This document shows, piece by piece, positions 31,326 to 42,930 of a stretch of DNA of 64,000 nucleotides. The position numbers were made by a program, and so were the translations under genes. The stretch comes from Pseudocercospora fijiensis CIRAD86 (lineage: Eukaryota > Ascomycota > Dothideomycetes > Mycosphaerellales > Mycosphaerellaceae): contig NW_006921535.1 in assembly GCF_000340215.1 (NCBI RefSeq), positions 1,244,483 through 1,308,482 of the forward strand, read 5' to 3'. The notes under the pieces were generated by a model. The model was not told the origin of the DNA, did no database searches, and saw nothing but the letters and a program-made list of their open reading frames with translations. Each line of letters begins with the position of its first letter. Positions within the stretch are counted from its first letter, which is position 1.

Positions 31326-34245
31326 GGCAATGTCCGCTAAACCTCCGAGCTTCGATAAAAGGCTAGAATTAGGCTAACTACTAGCCCTCGATACTAATTA
31401 TATACTATCTACACTATATATAGACATACTAAATAGCGCAAATGAAAGGTCTTAATATATACAATAAGCGTATAAGATATAAAGATAAAGTATTAAAGGA
31501 CAGTTGTAGTATAATAGCATATATATGTCTTAGAAAGCTAGCTTCCCTAAATTCGGACTCTAGCCGAGGCCGTACCTCCGAGGGCACTTAATCGACCGAG
31601 ATACGTCGATTAAGTACACTTTCAATAGTTAATAGGTGTTTCTCGGCTTCTAATTAGTCGACGGCTTTTCTACTAGATTTAGGCGGCTTTATTATCCCTA
31701 AAGAAGCCCCTATCGTATATATCCTATATAGACAACTATTCTATATTTAAACGTAGATTAGCCTACCGTAGATCGAGGAGTTCGACGTTACTATTATCTT
31801 CTACTAAGAATAGAACCTTACCGTCTAGTTTATCGTCGGCATCGTTCGCCTCCTACTTAACCTCGTTAGTTAGGTCTGCTATATAGTCGAGTGCTAGGAG
31901 GGCATTAATAGCCGCCTTGTCTACTACGTCCGCCTTACTTGCTATGCTCTTAAGTACGGCAATCTTCTCTTCCGCTGTCTTTAATTTATTCTATTTAGTA
32001 TACTATAGGTCTCGCATATGCTTAGTAACCTTCTCGGCATGTTTAAAGGCCTCGACTCGAGCCTCGAGTTGCTATATATATTCGAGGGCTTTACTAACGT
32101 ATATAGAAGCCGCGTTTGTAGGTGAGCGCTCGCTAGTAATTAGATACCTAATATTGCGTATATGCTAGCTTTCGGTCTTATAAGCGGCCTTATACTCCTT
32201 CCGTAACTAAGTAAGGTTAAAATAGAGCTAAATACGCTCCTTGCGAGCAGTCTTGTTCTACTGTATTGCGAGGGCTAACCTCCGCTTCTTTACCTATTAA
32301 AGCGCTATAAGGTCTTCCTTTACTAAAGTCCGGAGCTTCTCGTATTTAGCCTTCTGTATTGCCTCCGCTAATATTAAGTCTACAACCTCTATTGTATAGA
32401 CCTTAGCTTTGCTAGTTGCCTTATTAAGCTCCTTATTGCAAGTCTTCTGTCTAAGGGTATGCCGGAGTCCTTTATTCTCTCGGATAACTATATAATACTA
32501 GTTAAGGAGTACCTAAGCTGCCTTAACAGTCTTTTTGAACTTGTTAACTACTCGTCTATTATAGACAGCTAGTTCTAAACTATAGGTATAAGGAAGGTAA
32601 GTATAACCGAGGTTATCGGTAGATTGTAAGCTCTAGAATTCTACCTTCTTAGCCGTTGTCTTTAATCGCTTATAGCTTATTAGTATAGAAGGATTGCTGC
32701 TAAATAGGAGGCGCTTTGCCGGTATAACAAGTAGTAGTAGTAGTACTACTAGTTGCTATCGGAGTTCCTATAATAGTCGTACTCCTAGTATTAGTATTAG
32801 ACCTTTAACTAGTATCCTTGCTGCTAGTAGTATATTAATTAGTAACGACTATACGACTTCTTGCTGCGCTTATTACCGCAGTAGTAGAGGTGTTATAGGT
32901 CGAAAGGACCGTAGAAGCTTGCTAATCACTCGCTCTACGTCGACTAGTGTTACGCCTATGCCCTCGAAGGCCTTTATTATAATATTAGGTATAAAGACTT
33001 CTAGGTAGAGGTTAGAGTAGATTTCTAGGAAGTCGGTCTTAGTAACGCTTGCTAGACTAAGGTTAGTATAGCGTTGTATTAGTATACTCGAATAGGCTAG
33101 TTTGCAAGGTCTAAATATACTATAATCTAGCGGCTAGCAGTAAGCGGTTAAATAGCTTAGAAGGCATAGGCACAGTATACGATTAGCTAAGGCATACTAT
33201 AGGAAGTTAAATAACTTGTAGCTATCGTAACCGTCTATTATTAGTAACCGCTATTTGTCTAGTTTGCTCGGAGGGCAACGGATATTATAATACTGTATCT
33301 ATTAACTAGCTATCTTAGTATTAGACTAGCTATTGTTAGTAATAGCAAAGCTAGCGCCTATATAGTAGAATTAGCGTTAGAATTGGCGTAACAAGGCCTT
33401 AGTAACCTGCCTCGCTTTAAATATAAAGAACGGAGGGATGTAATAACTATCGGCTCGAATGGCTTTAATAGTTGTTATCTATTTACGACCGCTAGGTTGT
33501 CGTATAAAGGTATTCTTAGCCTCTCGAGCGAGGATTATAACCTAGAAATTGCGCTCGTAACAACTAGTAAGGTATCCGGCTTTATCAAAATTGCTAATGT
33601 CTTCTAGTACTATATCGTATTCCTTAATTGTATTAGCTAGCTTCTTATAGTATTTAACTAAGACCTCTAGATTATTAGCAATATTGTAGTAGTAATAGTC
33701 TATTGCAGTAGTCTACCTAAGGCGGAGGTCCTTGTCTTAGTCGATAAATCGAGCCGGCTAGTAGACGCTAACAGCCTATAGGAGGTATTGTAAGAGGATT
33801 ATAATCCGGGTCTATAGCTAGTATCTGCTCCGCCTATCTACGAATAGTTTTATATTTAGGTAGAAACCCTATTCTAATTATTCTTATAATTATCTCTTTT
33901 AATGTAGCTTGTTGTATACTATTTAACCGCTTCTAACTATCTCCAAACTCGAGCATACTACCGTAGAGTCCGCGGACTCGATCGTTAAAGGTTATATATA
34001 GAATTTCGAAGTCCTAATAATAGGCTACTTTAGTGTCGTATTCGCCGGCGCGGAAGCGTTTAATAGCCCTTCGGAGCTTGGCATCTTTGTTAATAGTTGA
34101 CAGCGCATTCTATAATAGATATTTGGACCTTATAATAGCGGTAGTTGTAGTAGTGTAGCTTAGAAGAGAAGAATTCTAATAATATAGTATAGTATATCGC
34201 ATGCGACTAAGGGAATATTGGCTGTCGAGATTCGCGGAAGTTACC
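31326..34245 (-). mobile_element. RIP-degraded pogo/Fot1-like (Tc1/mariner) transposon
   Basis: The minus strand at about 33050-33610 translates to a DDE_1-type core with many stops: NFDKAGYL, then IKAIRADSYYIPPFFIFKA, LLIIDGYDSYK and a PLD-S-F-P-K-AYS block. These correspond to the D-x-G, IPP-iIFKG, ILDGHxSH and QPLDVGxFxPLK signatures of pogo/Fot1 transposases. The proposed ends share an imperfect inverted 12-mer (GGCAATGTCCGC at 31326, GCGGAAGTTACC at 34234-34245), so the boundaries are approximate. Sequence on the N-terminal side (33650-34100) would hold the DNA-binding domain, and a long C-terminal extension lies at 31780-33000. TAG replaces W and Q throughout, consistent with RIP. Confidence 0.7.
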
Positions 34246-34998
34246 GCTTTCTAATCAATGCTAAACTAACTACTAATCGATTGGTATCTACTGGAAACAG
34301 CTAGCGGCGGCCCTTCCTACCGCGCTAACGAGGTGGGTGGCATCACGAAAGCCTCCTTGCATACGTTATCACATGAACGGATCACTACGTTCGCCACCTG
34401 GAGTCATCAATTTCCGGCCTGGCAACCATTCCACACAGATCAGACCGTCACGATGGTCCAACACCACCACCATCACCGGAGCAAGTGGCACAAGACTCGC
34501 GACACGAGTCCAGAAGAGCCTGGGCGACTGGAAGCAAAATATTGGAAGTCTCCCAACAGTGTCACCTCGCCTTGACGCTGTTGCATCGACATCGCGATTG
34601 AGACATGGAAAACATCTAGAAGAATTCGCTGCATTCCAGTCCGGTCTCCACATGCGGCCGCGAACCATTCCATGTCTTCCTGACGTAAATGTTGCAGCAC
34701 GTCCACGATTCGCTCTTTGAGGAGCAATCCTGTGGCCACACCATCTTGCTTTGATGCATTGCATTGTCGATTGCCGTGATTTCAGACTGCAGCTTGTACC
34801 ATGCATGTGCAGTTACTACATTATGGTGCCACGGACGATTAGGCTTCGCTGTTCTCTGTGCCGTTCAATGCCATCGTTTGTTAAAAGCGAGAGATCATAA
34901 CATGTAGACATAATCATGACTTGGAAACCGCTGGCAGCCAACGTGGGTGAATGCAACAGGACTCGTGGAGTGAGCATAGTTCAAGAACGACGACTCAT
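34246..34998. other. Intergenic, no gene recognised
   Basis: Normal base composition resumes near 34330. The open frames at 34333-34806 lie on opposite strands over each other and show no motif. Confidence 0.4.
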
Positions 34999-35961
34999 CT
35001 ACTTATAAGCCTTTCCACCCACGCTCTCATCAAACGCCATCAACTCCTTCAACCCGCACGTCTCAAATAACGCGGCCGGACCCATCTTCTGATCCAAAGG
35101 CGGCTGGCCTGTCTTCTTCAAGGCCTCTAAACTCTTCGTGTATGCCGGCACAACAGCCTCCATACCAAGACACGGCCAAATGACAATCCTAAAGCCCATC
35201 TTGTTCGCTTCATCATTAGTCATCTGCGGCGTCTGACCACCCTGCACCATATTCAACAACACAGGAACATTGGGTGGAAGCCTGGCGATAACCTGCTTCG
35301 CCTCCTCAAGATCTAGGATCGCTTCGAAGAAAAGCACATCAACGCCGATCTCAGCGGCTTTGGTGAGACGTTCAATCGCTTCCTCAAAACCACCATTCCT
35401 TTCCGTATCCGAACCTGCTCTGGCATCCGTACGAGCAATGATAAGAATATCATCTCGACTGTCATCGCGAGCTTTACAAGCCGCTCTCAATCGATTATAA
35501 TATACATCTCTCGAAACAAGAAGTTTCCCACTCAAATGTCCACATCTCTTCTCTTGGACTTGATCCTCGATATGTAGTCCCGCTACACCCGAGCGCGCAT
35601 AAGAGTGCACGGTTTTGCGGATGTTGATCGGTCCTCCGTAGCCTGTGTCTGCGTCTGCGATTACGGGAACGCTTGGGTCTATGCTGGCGATCGTGGCTGC
35701 GTTTTGGTGCATGTCGTTGAAAGTTGCCAGGCCTAGGTCAGCCATTCCCAAACGTGACATGCTGGTTCCTGCGCCGGTCATGTAGAGGCAGTCGAAGCCT
35801 GCGGAGAGGGCGAGGCGCGCTGTTATGCCATCGTAGACGCCTGGTGCGATTACTGTTTTTGAGGGATCGGAGAGCATTTGGCGGAGGCGTGCGACTGCTG
35901 GGATCGGTTTTGAGGTGTTGTTGGTTGTGTGGCCGTTCATGATTGTCTGGGGTGCGGACAT
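34999..35961 (-). CDS. Isocitrate lyase/PEP mutase superfamily enzyme
   Basis: Single exon, 320 aa. The barrel carries the superfamily signatures: VIAPGVYDGITARLA near residue 37, DADTGYGG at 103-110 (Mg-binding aspartates), IEDQ, and KRCGH at 138-142 with the active-site cysteine of lyases. Relatives include 2-methylisocitrate lyase, dimethylmalate lyase, oxaloacetate acetylhydrolase and carboxyvinyl-carboxyphosphonate phosphorylmutase. The cysteine points to a C-C bond lyase or hydrolase rather than a phosphonomutase, but the exact substrate is open. There is no obvious targeting peptide or peroxisomal C-terminus (it ends GGKAYK). It is a stand-alone gene next to a RIP block. Confidence 0.85.
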   Translation of the reverse strand: MSAPQTIMNGHTTNNTSKPIPAVARLRQMLSDPSKTVIAPGVYDGITARLALSAGFDCLYMTGAGTSMSRLGMADLGLATFNDMHQNAATIASIDPSVPVIADADTGYGGPINIRKTVHSYARSGVAGLHIEDQVQEKRCGHLSGKLLVSRDVYYNRLRAACKARDDSRDDILIIARTDARAGSDTERNGGFEEAIERLTKAAEIGVDVLFFEAILDLEEAKQVIARLPPNVPVLLNMVQGGQTPQMTNDEANKMGFRIVIWPCLGMEAVVPAYTKSLEALKKTGQPPLDQKMGPAALFETCGLKELMAFDESVGGKAYK

Positions 35962-36564
35962 GGTTGCGTTTTGCTTCTTGTGTGCTTAGTGGTGCGATTG
36001 AAGAGGTCTCTGGTGACAGCTTGTATGTGCCTGTATGATTCTATCAGTTCGAACTGCCTACCTGCTTTATACCTATGGTCCTATCTATGGCGGAGCAGGC
36101 ATGCTAGAGCTACGCCGCGATCGGAGCAACGATTAGCCAATCTATTGCCATGCTGAGCCAGTAGCGAGACTTGTAGCGGCGAAGACTACAATCTCTTTAT
36201 TACCACCTTCCCAGGAAACGCCGGCTTTTTATGTTGTTTCGCACAAGACTCGGCGGACAATGCGGAAAGCTCGTTCTCCGTCATGTGGTGATTAGAGTTT
36301 CTGTCGTACCGCTTGGACGCTTGTTCACATGCTGCTACCCCAGATTCTCGCGGGAGCTGAGCCTCGGCCTGACGCATTGGAAGTTGTCGCTGTTTCATGT
36401 GCGCTAAGGGTTGTGAATATAAGCATCACATGGTGCCGCGCCCTGAGGTGTGTCCAGTCACCTAAAACTATCCTTACTTGACGGTTTCATTGTTTGGAAA
36501 TTCATCACCATCAAAGCCGAACCTTCCGCATTCCAACAGTACCTCAAAGCAAGCAATCGACAAG
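35962..36564. promoter_or_regulatory. Intergenic, probable divergent promoters
   Basis: This separates the head-to-head ICL/PEPM and SCP2 genes. A 70-codon minus-strand frame (36186-36398) is present but unsupported. An imperfect inverted repeat of short G/C boxes near 36090-36180 has no clear meaning. Confidence 0.3.
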
Positions 36565-37117
36565 ATGACCCTTAAGGACGGTGAGTGGTGAAGCACTGAA
36601 GCTGCTTGCGACTATGTGATGTACGGTTCTGATCATCTATTCCAGACGCATATCCATCTTCCGAGGCATTCGATGCCATCGCCGCTGCTCTGGCAGACCC
36701 GAAGGAGAAGAAGGATGCCGTGAAGCAGTGCAACGCGATCTTTGCTTTCAACCTCAAGAACGCCCAGGGACAAGAGCAGGCATGGCATTTGGACCTCAAG
36801 AACACCGGCGATGTTGGCAAAGGCCTCGCACCGGAGGGCAAGAAGGCTGATGGTGAGTTCGGACATACTTCGTCGTGCTCTTTGCAGCAAAAGCTGCTTT
36901 CCTGCCTGAGCATACCTTGTTCAGACCAGAGAGCTATGCTGACAGGCATTCAGTCACGCTCAACCTCAGCGAAGAGAATTTCGGCAAGCTCGTGTCTGGC
37001 AAGGCGAACGCGCAGAAGCTTTTCATGAGCGGAAAGCTGAAGATCAAGGGCGCCGTTATGAAAGCCACCAAGATGGAGCCGATCCTCAAGAAGGCTCAGA
37101 ACAAGGCGAAGCTCTAG
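36565..37117 (+). CDS. Single-domain SCP2 sterol-carrier protein, peroxisomal
   Basis: Three exons: 36565-36580 (16 nt), 36646-36852 and 36954-37117, with introns of 65 and 101 nt (both GTGAGT to CAG). The product is 128 aa. The start codon plus five residues (MTLKD) form a tiny first exon. The SCP2 fold covers nearly the whole protein: CNAIFAFNLKNAQGQEQAW, WHLDLKN, then the splice-restored KADVTLNLSEENFGKLVSGK and LFMSGKLKIKG. It ends in AKL, an accepted type 1 peroxisomal targeting signal. SCP2 domains bind sterols, fatty acids or acyl-CoA. A role in peroxisomal lipid handling is inferred. Confidence 0.92.
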
Positions 37118-37817
37118 ATGATGATGACTTCGGCGTTGGATTGTGCTTCTTGATGTATGGTACACTCTTGGCCTAACACCTCATGGCCCGTCGCCATCGA
37201 TGCGACATGTACTTTATGAAGTGAAACTGAGAACATATTCACCGTCTTGCTTGTGCCATTGTGGTTGTCTAAATGATGGCTTGGATGTACCGTACCGTAT
37301 TCACACGCACCCGCGTTCGCGTTCCGCTTCCCGGGCAATTGCAGTAGGCTGTGAACGCTCCTGCAGCACTGGCTGGGTCCATTTGCATCTGCAGCTGCAT
37401 CTGCAAAGCCCACGCTGTCCGTGACGCGAACACCATCGAGTCGGCCGCAATATCGACTTTAAGGTTGCTGTGTGTTGGCATTGCATCAGGTCACCAAAAG
37501 TGAACCCCTTCGTTATCATTTGATTGGCTCGGACCCAGCCGCGGGCGAGACACAGGTGAAGTCTCTCAAGTTGAACATCGCTCAAAACTGTTTCTAGCCC
37601 ATTCACCAAGTACGACCCTTCACGACATCGGTCCACGCGCATATAAATTCTTGTTGTTGATGGAAGGACCGCTCGATACCATCGATACCGGTGCGATCGC
37701 GATTATAGAGCGCTGCCGCTGCGCGCGGTGACGGACGTGACCTCGACTCGTCCATCGCATCGACGACTTCATCTGATTCGGAACCGCACCGCGCCGCGCC
37801 TCGAACGCGCTCTGGTC
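37118..37817. other. Intergenic, Nup2 upstream region
   Basis: No gene recognised. A short CTGCAG/CATCTGCA-rich stretch lies near 37360-37400. The final 150 bp are GC-rich and probably the Nup2 promoter and leader. Confidence 0.35.
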
Positions 37818-40800
37818 ATGAGCAAGCGAGCAGCTGGAAACAATTGGGAGAGCGGCGAAAGCAGATACGGCGGAGCAGCGCCTGGCATGGATAACACAGA
37901 CAAGCCCATGCAGGCTACGGCCGCGCAGATGGCCAACAGAAAGTGAGTAGACCTTTTCTTATTGTTGGTAATGACGCGTGCTATTGTTGGAGCGAGATGG
38001 CTATTGTGGAAGTGAAGTTGGCTGCGGGAGCGGTGTACGCGACAATGTGGTGGGGCGCTTCAACGGTTGAAGCTGTGAAGCTATTGTGTGAACGAGCTGG
38101 GACGATGTTTATATGCAACTCTGCACCATCGCCCAGTGTTAACCGCACACTCCACGAAACACCCACACCACGCTCGCGTACCAACTCGCACCACCATCGC
38201 ACTCTTCCACAGTTCCACCGCCGTCATGGCGCCGCATATCCTACCAGAATACACCTTGATGAGGACCTGGTTCCTCACGCGCGTCTCGAAGTACAAGGAG
38301 CTGGACAAGACGATCGTGAGGGAATACGAGCAATATGTCGGGCTTTTGCCTGAGGAGTTTTTGAAATACGGCCTGGGTAGAACTGACGTCAAAGCTAGAA
38401 TCGCAGCGGCGAAGAGATCAGCCAGCGCACGCGCTCGCAGCGGCAGTCCAGCTATCAATATGCCGCCGCAGCCGAATCCATTCGGTGGAGGAGGTGGTGG
38501 TGGCATGTTCGGCGGCGGCGCGATGCAGCAACCCCAGCAACAGCAGCAGCAGCCCGCGGCCAATCCTTTTACTGCCAGCAGCTTCGATTTCAATTTCGGT
38601 GGCAATCAGACAAACGGCACCTCGACCAATAACCCTTTCGCATTTGGCGCATCTGCGCCAGCACCTTCCCAACCCCAGCAGAACGGCATTTCGAACATGT
38701 TTGGCCAGTCAGCAGCTCCAAGCTTCGGCTCTGGCACGGCCACTTCATTTGGCACCAATGCCTCGCAGCCACAGCAGAATGGCTTCAACCCGTCTACCTC
38801 GATGTTCAATCAGCCGTCGCAGTCACAGCAGACCAACAGTACCGGTTTCGGCTTTGGCCAGATTCCTTCCACTCCGCAGAATGGCACCAGCACGCCGACC
38901 ACCAGCTTTGGCGGTTTCGGCAGCCAGGCACCGCAGAGTAACACGAATGGCAACGTGAGCTTCAATTTCGGTGGAGCTGCTCAAGAGAAGCAGGAGCCAA
39001 AGCCATCAACTCCCTTCGCAAGCTTTGGCCAGACACCCACAGCGAGCAATAATCAACCATCCAATCCATTTGGCAACTTGGGCCAGAATACACAGCAGAA
39101 TGGTGACAAGCAGAGTACTCCACTCGCCGGCTTTGGTACGCAGAATACACAGCAGAATGGCACATTGTTCTCGGGCATCGGGCAAGAGAAGCCAAAGCAG
39201 AATGGAGAGAGCAGCAGCAACCTGTTCGGAAACATTGGACAGCAAAAGACGCCAGAGCCTGAGCAGTCGAACACGCTGTTCTCAGGAATTGGTCAGAAGC
39301 CTGTCGAGAGTACGGGAACTAGCAGTAATCTGTTCGGCAATCTCGGACAAAAGCCATTGAGCAGCGCCGGCAACAATCTATTTCCCGCTGCTTCTCTGCC
39401 AGAGCAACAAACTCCAAAGCCGACAACAAGCCTTTTCAGCGGCCTTTCCAACACGCCTTCGACAAGCCTTTTCAATGCTCCATCCAGCTCAGTGCCTGCA
39501 AGCACCGGCAAAGGCCTGTTCGGCTCTCAGACCATGTCGAATGAGCCTAGCAAGGTTACTGGCAGTGTCTTCGATAACCTTCCACCTAGGGAGACTCCAC
39601 AGTTTGGATCACACATTCCAGGCCAAGCGTACAAGGAAGGCGACGATGAAGAGGGACAACAGGCTGAGAGCGGCAAGATCGAGCTTTTCCCGAAATCGAA
39701 AGAAGCAGAACAGGCGCCGCCATCAAACCTATTCGGAGGGGTTGGTTCCACTGAAGCAGCGTCGGGCAGCTCGCTGTTCAAGCTGAGCGCGGCTCAGCAA
39801 GATACCAGCATGACTACTCCGAGTGCCACACCACAAAAGCCGCTCTTTGCTCCATCCGAGATGCCAGCGACACAACCTTCAGCAGCACGATCGCTGTTCG
39901 ACCGGATCGATGCGCCCGCTCCTTCGGCCACCTCAGCTTCACAGCCGGCGAAGTCATTGTTTGATCGGACAGAGCAGAATCCAGACGAGACGCCCAAGGC
40001 GTCATTGTTCAATAACGCTTCTGCAACACCAGCTGCCGCGAAGCCTATGTTCTCGCAGCCAGCTCCAACACCCGAGGCACCATCTGCCTCGATATTCCAG
40101 AAGCCAGCTTCGTCTGCACATATTCAGGTGCCATCAAAGAACATGTTCTCGCAAACTCCAGCAGCCTCATCTACTGCAGCTCTGCCCGCAGCGGCGCAAT
40201 CGTCCACGCCTAAGCAGCCTGTGCCACCAGCCAAGCACACGTTCAAAGAATCCGGCAGAACCGGCTACCGACCCGTGGCTGCTGCCCAAGGAGCACTAAG
40301 TGAGTCTCAGAGAGCTTCATTCGAGAAGTTGAACGACGCACTTCTGGCGCACATCAACAAGTTAGAGACCAACCAGGACTTGAGCGAGATATTTAGATTC
40401 GCTCTGGTCGCATCTGCAGACATTGCTGGCCGATCACGACCAACTGAGTCTGAACTCCACCCTGCGCCTCCTCAGGCAGCTATTCCTGCATCAGCTGCTG
40501 CCGGATCTGGCAACATTTCCTCTGCGGCTTCTGCAAATGCGACGACGTCGTCTGGTAAGCAACCAGTCCAAGGCTCGGGCTCAAGCACGGCCGCGCCATC
40601 ACAGACCAATCTGTTCGCGCAGACGCCGAAGGCGGCTCCAGTAACGAACCTGTTCAGCCAGCCGCCAACTACCGCACCTACCAAGAAGCGGTTGTTCGAA
40701 GAGGATAGCGATGATCTGGCACAACAGCCCGCTACAGAGAAGCGCATTAAGCCGAACGAGCCACAACAATATCCGACCCTCCCTGCTGCGGCGAGTAATA

Positions 40801-42044
40801 CCGCCAAACTTTTCGCTTCCACGCTCGACAAGCCTCAAGGAGAGGAGACACCGAAGCCAGCATCCACATCTGGCTTCAGTCCATCAACGAAATCACTGTT
40901 TCCCGCGCCGACTTCCGGATCTGGAACATCAAAGCCAGCGACTTCAGGCTTCACGCCATCCTTTGGCGCCCAGACGAGTACTGCAAGACCTTCTGGTTTC
41001 ACTCCAGCCGGCGGTGCTACTGCTGGTAGCAGTTTCTTGAGCTCGTTTGAAGCCGCTGCGAAGGCACAAGAGGAGCAAGATCGCAAGAAACGTAAGTCAG
41101 ATGACTACGACAGCGACGAAGAGACCGAGGAGCAATGGCTCAAGCGTGATAAGGAGAAGCAGGAGGCGAAGCGACAGAAGATTGAGGAGGCAGCGAAGAG
41201 CGCCAAGGGCTTCAGCTTCACGACCTCCACATCCAATGGCCCAACTTCACCTGCGAAGCAGCCGACTGCCGCAGCTTTGGAGAAGGCACAGGGCAAGGGC
41301 GATAACACATGGAAGCCTGAGACGCCCATCAAGTTCAGCCTATTCAATGCTGGCGATAATGCGTCTACGACACCTGCTGTCTCGCCGCCCAAGCTTGGCG
41401 GCGGAAGTCTGTTTGCAAACAGCGCAGTTGGAAAGGCCGCCGGTGGCGGTCTTTTTAGTGCCGGATCCGCATCTACCGACACCTCAAGCAAGCTTGCGCC
41501 GCCATCTACCGGATTCAACTTCAGCTCTCAGCCTTCGTCACTCGGCGTTTCACGTGCAACTACGCCTGGTGTCACGACTGACGGCGAGGCTTCTACGGCG
41601 GCAGAGGGCGAAGATGTGGATGTAGAGACCTCAAACGATCCACAAGCTGAGGATCAGACTGGATTGACGACTGAGGAGCAAGACGCGAATGATGTCTTAG
41701 GCGAGTTCCATGATGTCAAGACCTCGAAATTCGAGCTCAACGACCAAGGTCAGAAGAAGTGGGTGCCAAAGGGCTTTGGTGTTGTCTACCTACTCAAGGA
41801 CAAGGAGACCGGAAAGACACGGATCCTTTCGAGAGTCGGCACTGGCAAGCTGACACTCAACTACAATCCTCTGAAGGGCAGCAAGTATGCGATCCACCCA
41901 AAGAAAGATACAATGGTCACCGCAGCATTCTGGGACCATCTCCACACGACCGAGCCTGCTCTCGGTCAATTCATTATGACTACGAGCAAGGCAGCCGATG
42001 CAAGCGAATTGGCACGCATCTTGACGGAAGGCACACCGCAGTGA
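37818..42044 (+). CDS. nup2: Nucleoporin Nup2/Nup50 with Ran-binding domain
   Basis: Exon 1 runs 37818-37942 and exon 2 from 38399 to 42044, joined in phase 2, giving 1256 aa. The splice reads QMANRKIAAAKRS, equivalent to the N-terminal importin-alpha/Nup60-contact region of yeast Nup2 (NRRKIAMPKRR-like). A very long FG region follows (FGG, FGN, LFG, SLF repeats; Q/N/S/T/P-rich; about residues 60-700). A helical motif with ASFEKLNDALLAHINKLETN lies near 730-760. A charged basic segment (KKRKSDDYDSDEETEEQWLK) follows. The C-terminal Ran-binding domain (about 1135-1256) has FELNDQGQKKWVPKGFGVVY and ILSRVGTGKLTLNY. Nup2 sits at the nuclear basket and releases cargo from importin-alpha. The 456-nt intron is unusually long and partly open in frame, so the N-terminus deserves transcript support. 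Confidence 0.87.
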
Positions 42045-42930
42045 GGGTGCTATACTATAATACAAGACAGCATGAAGTGTAACGCATGGGAATCGGCGTT
42101 CAAAGTTCCTGTGGCATTCTGAGAGTTTGCCATGGAAGAGAAGGCTGCTGTACAGCCTACAAGTTTTCGGGGGAAGGAAAAGACTTTTTAGGGACTGATT
42201 GAGCGATGGATTCATGCATGGCAAGAAGGAGTATTTTGAATACTTTGCTTCGCTGGCATTTTGTGCGCGGCGCTTGACACTATCAAAAATCATGCCATCG
42301 ACCGGAAGAGGTGGCTTGTGTATATGGGATGGATGGTGCAGCTTGTGTCGTAGTCGTTTCATGTGGCACAGATTGCTGCAGACTTGGGTTACATAGCGAG
42401 ATTCGATGATGAGAACGAGGAGAAGTTGTATTTGTGTCTTCTCCTGGATGCGTCTTCCTTCAAGCTTTCTTTCTTGCTCGCCCTAAGAAATTTGTTGGGT
42501 TGTGTTGTGTGATGTTTTGACACTGCTTGCTGATAATGTTACAGGATGCCTCGATGGCTCGGACCAGATGCTGATTGAAACCCAAGTCAGAAATGCTAAT
42601 ACATGGCTGGATGGCAGACTCCAGTATCCAACTGCCTTCCTCCTTTTCTTCGCTCACCAAAGTCGCCTCCACCCCTTCCTTCTGCTGTCCAACATTTAAG
42701 AGAAAAGTCTCCAACCTCTCCTCGCATTCACATCCTTTCACTCACTGCACTCACAATCTTACAAAAAGCGTCCTCCGCCCCGCTCAGACCATACCCTTCG
42801 GATGCTGCAACTCAAATATCATCATATCCAAAAGCACCTGATCCTGTTCCCTCATCACCTCCTCCCCCTCCACCTTATTAGTAGTACTACTATCCACACT
42901 CCGGCTTTGCTGATGTCCAGTCTCGGCTAG
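42045..42930. other. Intergenic between convergent genes
   Basis: This is the 3' flanks of Nup2 and the membrane-protein gene. No coding motif found in the short open frames at 42460-42881. Confidence 0.4.

Noticed and set aside
31917..33008. Plus-strand Ser/Thr/Tyr-rich frames
   Set aside because: They are antisense to the pogo-like element; their composition results from TpA/GTA enrichment.
36186..36398. 70-codon minus-strand frame between two genes
   Set aside because: No motif, no conserved-looking block and the wrong place for a leader peptide. It could be a small gene but is unsupported.
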